The position numbers were made by a program, and so were the translations under genes. Positions 57,201 to 64,000 of a stretch of 64,000 nucleotides of DNA are shown in pieces (within the stretch, counting starts at the first letter, position 1; each line of letters starts with the position of its first letter). This DNA comes from Aedes albopictus (Eukaryota; Arthropoda; Insecta; Diptera; Culicidae): the NCBI RefSeq assembly GCF_035046485.1, contig NC_085138.1, forward strand, positions 27,968,878 through 28,032,877. The letters are read 5' to 3'. Under the pieces are notes generated by a model that saw nothing but the letters and a program-made list of their open reading frames with translations, was not told where the DNA came from and made no database searches.

Positions 57201-60200
57201 CAGAAGTATTTGAAGTTATGAAACAAAACTTCGTAAGTCTAATTGGGGTTGAAGATCCTATGCTAAGAACTGCAGGATACTTTGAATGACGTTTGATATC
57301 CAAAAATAATCTTGTGATATCTACCAACCTTGCAGAGGTTTCAATAAGCATGGTTGAAGCCTTGGTTGCATTGAAACTACAGTGGCACAAATTTCTCAAA
57401 TGGAGGAGAACGTGCCTTTTAAACCGACCTACTGATACCTGTATTGAAACTAGCTTCTGTTACAGCTGCCCTGATCTGTGTGAGCCATCTTCCAAACAAA
57501 TGGGTGTACTGCACTCAAATGCTGCCCAGATATCACTGGTAACCCTGCTAAATCTAAAGAGCTTAGCTTCAAATCAATTTTAGATGATCTGAATCTCCGT
57601 ATCTCTTGAAACTTTACTCAATTTTGTTTAAGGAACTTCTTTACGTGCGATAAGAATTAGCATTTGACAAAGCTCACGAAATAAAAAAAAAACAATCTTA
57701 GCTATACATAAAACTCAGTTAAATGGAAAGGTAACATGTTTGTGAAGGTCTTTACTTCAACAAATTGCTGTGCTACCGCTGTTCAAGAACTGTGCGGTTA
57801 TATCCCATTGCGTTAAATTCCGAAAACCATCAGGATCCCATTAAGTCAACTTACCGTAGATCTCCGCATCCCGATTGATCATCACTCCGGTGCTCATCCA
57901 GACATCCGGATTGCATCCAACCAGGTTCGCCGCAATCATATCGCCCTTGATCGCCAGCCGATCCGCGTAGACCGGTTCGGCAAACACGATCCGGTCCGCC
58001 TCGATCTCCACCGGGTTCTGGCCGTTGATCCGTACGATGTCCTGCTGGATGGTAGAAATGTCCACCTGATTGAGGTACGTGGCCGAGAAGCCCCGATCGA
58101 AGAAGACCTCGTTCTTGAACAGCAACGGCTTGGTAAAGTTGTAGTCCTGGTCCTTGCGGATGATCGACGCCAGATGGGCGTCTACGTTTGGGATTTGGTT
58201 CATCATTCCTGCGATGCGAAGGGCTCCGATTTGGGCACCGTACAGGTACAGATCGCCTTTTATCGTGTGGACGTCTTTGGTTTCGTCGTAACCGTACGAG
58301 TTCAGGAGGTTCTGGATGGGCTCTTGGTTCAAGTGATTCTCAATGTGCAGGTGTTCCACGAAGACATCTCCCTGAATCTCCACATCGCCTTGCAGGTAGA
58401 TCGTGTCGTTTCGCAACGCCAATTCGCTCATGTGGATGTTGTTGATGCTCTCGGTATTGACGTTTCCCTCAACTACCAAACCGTTCATGAATACGGTCGT
58501 ACCATGGAACTCCGCCACTCCGGCCGATTTCCGTACCACATCTTCCAAGAAGTCCCCAAGATCGGCATTGTTGATCTGCCCTCGTATTGTCAAGTTTCCT
58601 TCAACCTGTATAGGATCGAGGAACCGGAAGGTTCCAGGTATCCTGTTCGGGCGATCCAACCAGATGACTTGCTTGACCAAAGCATCGAAGTTCACGTCAT
58701 TTAGCATGTTGACCTGCAGATCACCTCCCACGTAGAGATTCTCAATAGGAATACTGCCCTGCAGCAGATGAGTCTTAAAATTGTCCACGCGGTCGAAACT
58801 CTCTTTCAAACCGCGAATATCTCGTCCATTCACGTGAGCCGTCGCTATTTGACTTCCCACGACCAGTTTGTTCACGTAGAATGGCGCAGTGACCTGCTGA
58901 GGTCTTGACAAGCTGAATCGGAGGTTGTCGAATGTTGGCAAGTGCACCAAGTTGATCATCTTCGAAGGCCCGCTCAAGCTCGACCCCGTCAACTTCATAT
59001 GATTTACGTGCAAATGACTCAAGCTGATCTGGCCCGAGAGCACCAATTCGTCCTGTTCCGTATCCTTGTACTCGCTCCTAGTTTTCGAGTTCAGCGTTTT
59101 CGTGATCTTCAACTCATTCGCTTCCACATCTGGATACAAAGCGTTCTCTCGATTCTTGAAGATCAACGAAGTCTCCGTGTACTGATCGCCGAACAACTTC
59201 ACCGAACTAACATCCAAGGCCGTCGCGTTCAGCCCATCAAACAGCCCGTCCAGCTGCAAGTCACGGATGAACACATTCCCATTGATCTCCCGAACGCTCA
59301 ACTCCTGCTCGGTACTTCGCGTCACAAACTGATCCAGCTTGAACTCGTTGACCATGCCGGAGCCGATGGTAACCTTATCGCCAAATTCCACCGAAGCAAT
59401 CCGCTTGGCCGCCTCGATCGTCACCGTGTGCTCCGAGTCGTAGACCACATCTGATAGGACAGCGTCCACATCCATGCCGTTGAGTTTTTCCTCGACGATC
59501 ACCGGCCCGTCGACGAAGAGCTGCTTGAAGTGGCAGGCGGCCTTGACCAATGGGGTTTGAAGAAGGGATGGGTTATCGAGGAATTCGTCCAAATGTTTTC
59601 CGAGGATGGCTCCCTTGACTTCGAGACGCTCGGTTACGTGAAGTTCCCCGAAAGTTACGTCGCCAGGGATGTGCTGGTCATCGTGCAAGGTCACAATGTC
59701 CTGCAGATCCACCCCGTTGATTTTACGTTCGATGTCCAGGGCTTCAATATCTGGAATTGAGAGGGGAATTGGTGTATGCACTAGAAAAACATCTGAAAAG
59801 ACTTACTTGTAAAGTTCACAAACCGCTTGTACCCAGTTACGATCGACTCCATCGGACTGTTGGAAAGCAAATAGTCCATCGGGAAGGCCAGTCCATTCAG
59901 ATGATAAACCGTCACGTTGTCGTTCTCCAAAACCAAACTCCCATTGATCCTCACTTCAGCCAGTCGGTTCGGTCGATTCTTGAGCACAATTCGATGGATG
60001 ATGTCACTCCACGGTACTCCGTTGACGCTATGCACGTACAAATTTCCGTCCAGTTGTAGCTTTTCCGTAACTAAAACATCCGTCATGTCATCGCTAGCTT
60101 GCCTGAACCGATTATCCAATTCTTCCAGGTCGAACTTCACACCGTTGATCGTCTCCTGAACCCCAACGTCTTCCAGTACTTCCACCGAATCAAACTTCAG

Positions 60201-62529
60201 GCTATCCCACCGACGGTTCTTACAGTTGAAATACACCGTCGATTCACTCAGATCCACCCCATTCACCGTTCCTCCTTTCGGCAAGATCACATTTTGCGCC
60301 ACAAGCACATTGTCCACGATTAGCGCATTGGCTAGCTCGATCTTCTCACCCGTATTAAATACCAGATCACTCGCCGGAATTCCGTTTACAGTTTCAAAAT
60401 TCAAGTGGCGTACTTTTAGATCTTTCACCCGAAGCTCCTTCACACCATCATCTCCGGTTTGTCGAAGCACCCGAAGTAGCGGTGGATCTTCCTCTAGCTG
60501 CCGCACATACAGATCATCCGTGACCAAAGCTCCACCGACCTCGACCCTACCCTGAACGTACAACGGCTGGTCCAAATCAAGCGAAAAGCTGTCGTTGTGT
60601 CGTCGAACCGTGAAGTTCAGCTGTTGTTCCAATTGACTCAGTAGTGCCGTCTCCGCTTCGATCTCTTGCGCGATCGCCGGTACGTTGACCGCCGTGTCCC
60701 GATGTGACCAAATCTTGCTACCAACCACGATCGTACCATTCGGCCAATGGAAGTGCGAATCTTGAACGACCAAGTCCGCTTGGATCGTTCCCAAAGAACA
60801 ATTCTGCAGTGTTAACAGTGGAACATCGTACAACTGATCCGCTTCGGCGATCGCCGCGAAGCCTTCGCTAATCACCTCGTCCTGGTAGTGGACGATCTTG
60901 GTGAATGCATCGATCGTGTCCTGCATCTCCTGAGTCTTCTGCCGGATTGGATGCTCTGCTGAAAGCAGTTCTATGTGTAGATTGAACAGAGTGGAATGAG
61001 TCTGGTACCGGGGAACGATCATCGAAACCTTCTTGCCCCGAAGTATGATCGCCGACCCGACGATACCAGTGGGCCGGTAAAGATCCAGCATACACGAGAC
61101 CTCATTGTCCATCAGTTCGTCCTCCACGTAGCATGGGATATTACTTCGCAGATCGAAGGACTCGCCGTTCCACACGAAGACGTCCAACCTCTGGAGATCG
61201 TGCGTCGAGAAAAGCATCTTGTGTTGAACTAGCAGGATCAGATCATCGCGGTAGGTCGGAGTCGGAATTTCATAGTATGCCTCCACAGTCTCCATCGCCT
61301 CCATTGGAATACGCTGGGACGTAAACACTCCATTGGCGTAACGCACGATCTGTGGCGATCGCCCTCCGATCGCTATATACGCGTATCTTCCAACCTGGAA
61401 AGCCCCTACCGTTTGTACCATTTCCGACGTGTAGTTCGCGATCAAATTGAACCTTCCGCGGTATTTTTCCCCAGCTTCCAGCGTGTAGATCATGGCTGTG
61501 TCGTTCTGCGGGAATGTCACCAGAAACTCCCTTCCGACCCTCACCAACCCGACTTTGCTACAAGGGAAAGCAAGATCCAGTCTCTGCAGCAGCCAAAACT
61601 GCTGTCGTTCAAAGTTGAACTCGTACAACGTTGCCGAAACGGACTTGTGCTTGTTCGGATGCGTCCCCACCAGCAAGATCATGTGGATATCTCGGTATTT
61701 GAAACCCTTGATCAACGTCGTCATCTTGTACAGTGGCCATCGCCACTCCTCCGTCAGCTCGAAGTTTGTATCCGGTCGCATCGTATACCAGATCAGCTGC
61801 AGCTCTGTCGCCACGATCAAGCAGCTGATCGGAGTCTCCGCCGCCGAGTCCCAAACCGTGATGATCTCGAAAGCCGTCGGAACCGTCTCCATCAATACTT
61901 CCTGTTGTAACTTATACTCTCCAAAATGCTCGAACAAGATCACAATGCTGCTGTTACTCAAACCTACGATCACATGCTGCTCGTTCTTCTTGAGTTCCAA
62001 CGTCTTCCACCATGTCACGTTCGGTCCGAACGTGAAGTTTATGTCCTCCCGAATGGAATCGATCAGCAGCGTATCTCGGCTGTAGTCATTGACCAATGGC
62101 TTGGCGACCGACGCTAGCGTATTGATCAGCCCTGGATTGACGATGTTGGCATCGATCGCCTCGTGGAATGCGTTTCGGAAAGAGCTATCCCGGACGTGCT
62201 GGAGCATATCCTGCGGGGTGTCCGTGTCGTTCAGGATGCGATCTTTCAGGTTCTTGATCGCGTCACCCATACTGGGCTTGGGCGTTGCCTTGGTCGTGGG
62301 GATTTTCTTCTGCGGGCGCTCATTTTGAGCGGGTTTCTTCGGACTGCTTGGCCGTTGGTCATTCGGGAGTGTGTGCGCCGGTTGAACGACCTGCGCGTTT
62401 GTCCTGATCTGGATCTACAATGTAGGGACACGTGTTTGAATTTGTGTAAATTTGGCACTAATCAATTTCACTTACCTGAATCGCTGTAATCAGAAAAAGC
62501 GTCGAAAAAAGAAGGCCTAACCTATTCAT
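41922..62529 (-). CDS. Large secreted protein, Nasrat/Polehole/Closca-like eggshell candidate (2203 aa, six exons)
   Basis: Coding exons on the minus strand: 62476-62529, 59807-62414, 57855-59750, 43885-44099, 42337-43818, 41922-42278. All junctions are GT-AG and keep frame; the total is 6612 nt. The ATG at 62529 gives a signal peptide (MNRLGLLFSTLFLITAIQ). Residues about 20-66 are basic and Pro-rich, 145-490 are propeller-like, 560-1690 are modules with a hydrophobic-NG-hydrophobic-D motif (INGVDLQ, LNGMDVD, VNGRDIRG, VNGVDLS), 1700-1745 are helical and 1755-2203 are a second propeller-like region. Several N-x-S/T sites fit secretion. Size, architecture and the mosquito setting suggest the Nasrat family, which helps to build and harden the egg vitelline envelope (family knowledge). 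The name is an inference; the gene model is strong. Confidence 0.85.
42337..43818 (-). CDS. Host gene exon 5 (last NG modules and second propeller)
   Basis: 1482 nt, residues 1592-2085. Starts TYGNQRVRLPTVF, then LNGKPFAPP and INGVDIMDVV, then a charged helical segment (QRMKAAKKNVEDQLQDYQ), then a propeller-like part beginning VSFHFFDHLGYHFLGVN. An acidic, Pro/Glu-rich loop lies near VEPEAVDIPEPPVNEEQ. The donor is AAG|GTTAGA and the intron is 58 bp. Confidence 0.9.
43885..44099 (-). CDS. Host gene exon 4
   Basis: 215 nt. The acceptor is CATTTCAG|CG; the single base from exon 3 completes an Ala codon. It carries further NG modules (LNGQPMNNLI, VNGVTLPYE). The donor ATG|GTTAGG is weaker than consensus, but the 66-bp intron that follows has a strong polypyrimidine tract. 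That intron is in frame and open, so a retained-intron form with 22 extra residues is possible. Confidence 0.85.
44370..45330. repeat. Degenerate ~125-bp intronic tandem repeat, part 1
   Basis: Recurring phrases about 120-150 bp apart: GTTATGCCTGTAGATCT, CTCCCGGGAG, GATGACCTAGAATATCCG, CTCAATT...AGCTCAACTC and GTGAGCATATA. The same phrases return at 56430-57020, so the array was split by later insertions. Non-coding. Confidence 0.6.
45500..46490 (-). pseudogene. BEL/Pao integrase, C-terminal part
   Basis: A minus-strand 140-codon frame (45519-45941) reads TEAEALWDRYKQSQRLTDKLW and SEYLPSINQRMKWP, the tail of BEL/Pao integrases. At 46200-46464 another frame reads HPLPNEYYLRRVCHENMDTAINEIR, like the zinc-binding start of the integrase. 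Frameshifts and stops make it non-functional. It joins with 50540-52230 once the gypsy element between them is removed. Confidence 0.75.
46749..47652 (-). mobile_element. Retroposed insert with (CA)n tail, 20-bp TSD
   Basis: Perfect 20-bp direct repeats CGTCGGGAAATTGTTCTGAG lie at 46729-46748 and 47653-47672. A TG-repeat adjoins the left copy, so on the minus strand the insert ends in (CA)n next to its target duplication. This resembles target-primed retroposition. The 904-bp body encodes no polymerase. It may be a truncated LINE or a retroposed transcript. Confidence 0.6.
47998..50414 (+). pseudogene. gypsy pol (protease, RT, RNase H, integrase), internally deleted
   Basis: In order: protease CQIDTGASCNVI, FGGQIVPAV, the RT lead-in (FAGDEWFKGVVDIELNK), a jump from KVRICLD straight to LPFGLSSPEIFQQ that removes the first part of the RT core, VLVDDILVTG with the catalytic DD, FFGHVLSKEGLKPDP, RNase H (IQYDASSYALGAVL, YAQIEEETLAI), and integrase (zinc site HYNHQGEQAT...CDICNKF, core MDLGEIS, TTDSARQF, HEANGKAE). 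There are stops at 48542-48544 and 49410-49412 and a frameshift near 48860. It ends 11 bp before the 3' LTR. Confidence 0.9.
50540..52260 (-). pseudogene. BEL/Pao RT-RNase H and integrase start, decayed
   Basis: Minus-strand fragments in order: TTRRIDDRFETELLL and YPMARKRLMWLMEKHLRRDP (RT start, 51892-52188), PTKRILLSCVMGFFNPLEML (51480-51598), LQLHVSVDASQDVVYI and IPRLELQARVLGARLA (RNase H, 51111-51340), RFSKWKVLVRKVTCVYRF (50733-50800). These match the conserved BEL/Pao order. Many frameshifts. No LTR was found on either side. Confidence 0.8.
52261..53284. other. Intronic sequence with weak repeats
   Basis: The first part may hold upstream BEL/Pao remnants (frames at 52274-52665, not recognised). 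From about 52700 phrases such as GATCTACAACATCTACCATC, GATATCTACATCTTG and TTCACTCTATTGGCA recur at intervals near 170 bp, another diverged minisatellite. Confidence 0.4.
53285..54445 (+). repeat. 12-bp minisatellite, left half of an inverted pair
   Basis: Degenerate ATTCCTCCAGGA units, C-rich on the plus strand, within intron 3 of the host gene. Confidence 0.85.
54446..56060 (-). repeat. 12-bp minisatellite, right half of an inverted pair
   Basis: Same family but reversed (TCCTGGAGGAAT on the plus strand). The switch near 54446 makes a large, imperfect palindrome with the preceding block. Confidence 0.85.
56061..56429. repeat. CCTGAAA-type repeats
   Basis: C-rich units such as CCCTGAAGCTCTCC and CTGAAATGCC, like those at 31430-32045. 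Confidence 0.5.
56430..57020. repeat. Degenerate ~125-bp intronic tandem repeat, part 2
   Basis: Repeats the phrases of 44370-45330 (CTTGTAGATCTGAAGG, GCCTGTAGATCT, GAGAGTTCTTGAAC, CCTAGAACATCC) at about 110-125-bp spacing. Confidence 0.6.
57021..57854. other. Intron 3, exon-proximal part
   Basis: No repeats or genes recognised. The donor of intron 3 is at 57854. Confidence 0.5.
57855..59750 (-). CDS. Host gene exon 3 (NG-module repeat region)
   Basis: 1896 nt, residues 888-1519. About ten modules of 55-70 residues, each with a V-x-G or E-V-x-G start, an hNGhD core (INGVDLQDIV, LNGMDVDAVL, VNGRDIRGL) and a following strand-rich part such as VTIxGxhxVxxLxVxG. No cysteine pattern. The donor TACG|GTAAGT opens the 13,755-bp intron 3. 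Confidence 0.9.
59807..62414 (-). CDS. Host gene exon 2 (N-terminal propeller and first NG modules)
   Basis: 2608 nt, residues 19-887. It contains a propeller-like region with repeated patterns such as VGRYAYIAIGG, YEFNFERQQFWLLQRLDL and VFVWNGESFDLRSN, which resemble EAR/EPTP repeats (inference). NG modules start in its last third (VNGIPASDLV, VNGVDLSESTV, INGVKFDLEEL). The donor ACA A|GTAAGT leaves one base that pairs in phase with exon 3; the intron is 56 bp. Confidence 0.9.
62476..62529 (-). CDS. Host gene exon 1 (signal peptide)
   Basis: 54 nt encoding 18 residues of hydrophobic signal sequence. The start context ATAAACCATGA is good for insects. The donor is CAG|GTAAGT; the intron is 61 bp (62415-62475) with acceptor TTGTAG. 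Confidence 0.88.
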
Positions 62530-62890
62530 GGTTTATGCATGCTTGTGAAGCTGGACCACAGAAGAGCAAGGTCACGAACAAAGAACAATGGCCAAGGGTA
62601 AAAAATGCGGCGATCACGTTGGATGGGTTTCAGTGGCTTTGACGTGGTAGAAAGCCGGTGGAGTGATGACTGGGATTTAATTTACTGTTTGAAAGGCACA
62701 CACAATAGACATGGTTGTGGTAACTGTGCGAACGTTGTGACAGTGGCAGATGATCGATAAGTTTCGGGATTGATGGTGGTTTTTATCTATAGAACAGTGC
62801 CCATTCTGAGGGTAACCACAGTACAGTATTGTTCAATGCATTCGTAACTTTTTAGATTTTCATACAAAATAGTTTATTTCGGTGGGATGG
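62530..62890 (-). promoter_or_regulatory. Upstream region of the host gene
   Basis: The 360 bp between the ATG and the next transposon must hold the 5' leader and core promoter if there is no further upstream exon. A TATAGATAAA sequence (minus strand, about 62782-62791) could be a TATA box some 250 bp before the ATG. This is suggestive only. Confidence 0.35.
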
Positions 62891-62895
62891 ATATA

Positions 62896-64000
62896 CAGGG
62901 GATGGCCAAAATGTTTGGGATAGGCAACTTTTTTTTCTCTCACAAAAAAGTTCAACATGCTTTAACTTCTCATATAGTGCATCAAAAATTCTCAAATTTT
63001 GTTTGTTTGTCAACCTATTATATGTACATCATTGGTACAAACTTGAGCTCGATTGGTTAATCTTTTACAAAGTTAGAGCTATTCTAGTAAACACATTTTT
63101 TAGACAACCAATTTTTGAACTGTCATGTCTAAGAAACCAGTGAACCGAATTTAATGAAATTTTTAACGTTTATTAACAATATATTGATGCTTGATACGAC
63201 GTTATAAAACGTAATATTTTCTCACGACGAATAAAGTTATACCGGTTTGACATTTTTACCTATATACACAATATTACACAAAAAATACAAAATTTGTTTT
63301 TCCTTTAATCCAAATAAGCTCTAATATATCTTTGGATTGGAGAATTGGAGATATCTCGAGAACAGTAGTAGAAAATCTTTAGATAACAAAACTAAAATTT
63401 TATGGCATTGGAAAAAACAAATAACATTTTTTCAAGGAAGATCCAAAAAGTGTCAATCCATGATAACTTTTTTTGTCGTTCAAAAAGTAGAAATAAAACG
63501 CGGAATAGAGTACCTATGTTGCAATAACATGTGAAGCATTTAAATATTGGTAACTAACTGGCCCGGCAAACTTTGTCTTGCCGTCTTGTGGAGGTTTGAC
63601 AACTGTTGAGCTCAAAATAGCGCCGCACTCTAGATTGGTTTCATTTTAGATCCTGTTGATTTTCTTTCCAGTTCATGAAAAATCAGGAATTTATCAATTT
63701 TCTTACTTTTCTAGTTGATTTTCGTAGCTTCTTATACATATAAACATAGCCATCACGAATACGAATCAAACCATGCAAGAGCCATCCTGAATGGTTCATC
63801 CGTTCTTGAGTTTTGTTGCCTCAAAGGAACTTCAAACTCATTTATATATATATATAGATAGATAAACGTTCAAAATTTCATTCAATTCGGTTCACTGGTT
63901 TCCGGGATATGAGAGCTCAAGATTTGGTTGCTAAAAAATAACGTTTTACGAGAAGGGTTCTAACTTCGTGAAAGATTAATCAATCGAACTCAAATTTGTA
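62896..64000. mobile_element. TA-duplicating TIR element, left part, runs off the window
   Basis: It starts CAGGGGATGGCCAAAATG behind a TA and is related in design to 33444-36659 (CAGGGGATAGACAAAAT; both go on to GCATCAAA...TTCTCAAATTTT). The right end is not in the window. AT-rich, no supported coding frame; the 65-codon frame at 63337 is not recognised. Confidence 0.6.

Noticed and set aside
58174..62489. Plus-strand ORFs up to 197 codons opposite the host gene exons
   Set aside because: Shadow frames; the minus strand has signal peptide, consistent splice phases and module repeats.

Overview
The window looks like animal nuclear DNA from a culicine mosquito, most probably Aedes (inference). 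Reasons: very dense and deeply nested transposable elements of mosquito type (Ty1/copia, Ty3/gypsy of the Mag sort, BEL/Pao, a JAM1-like RTE LINE, tRNA-derived SINEs with a GAA tail, many MITEs), AT-rich spacers, GT-AG introns of 56-66 bp beside one intron of 13.8 kb, and no bacterial gene organisation.

Only one convincing host gene is present. It lies on the minus strand from 62529 (ATG) to 41922 (TGA), has six coding exons and encodes a predicted secreted protein of 2203 residues: signal peptide, an N-terminal beta-propeller-like region, a long run of modules marked by an hNGhD motif, a helical linker and a second propeller-like C-terminal region. Its size and architecture suggest the insect eggshell proteins Nasrat/Polehole/Closca, but the name is a family-level inference. 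Its third intron (44100-57854) carries a BEL/Pao remnant split by a Mag-type gypsy element, large 12-bp minisatellites and a separate degenerate repeat of about 125 bp.

From 1 to 25 kb there is no gene I can support. That region is a patchwork of TIR elements (TA-duplicating elements with GGGGCAAGT-type ends, hAT-like MITEs, a 7-bp-TSD MITE, a piggyBac-like MITE), a decayed RTE LINE, SINEs and minisatellites. Two copies of a TIR element ending in CCCAAGYARCAC are each flanked by a precise 2-bp duplication (TT and GA) that can be proven from the interrupted host sequences.

From 25.2 to 31.3 kb sits a complete-length Ty1/copia element with 185-bp LTRs differing at two sites and a 5-bp TSD, yet broken by one stop codon and three DNA-transposon insertions, one of them Transib-like. 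From 31.3 to 38.1 kb a second, older copia remnant is itself interrupted in its reverse transcriptase YVDD region by a TA-duplicating element. That element holds a Mutator-like element (9-bp TSD, repeated TTTCCCGGAA motifs in inverted ends), which holds a piggyBac-like MITE. From 38.1 to 41.6 kb a degenerate ATTCCTCCAGGA array reaches almost to the 3' end of the host gene.

I found no CRISPR, operon or other prokaryotic system. The strongest candidates for something not well described are the 2-bp-TSD CCCAAG family, the MULE-like element with repeated ends, and the orientation-flipping 12-bp arrays.
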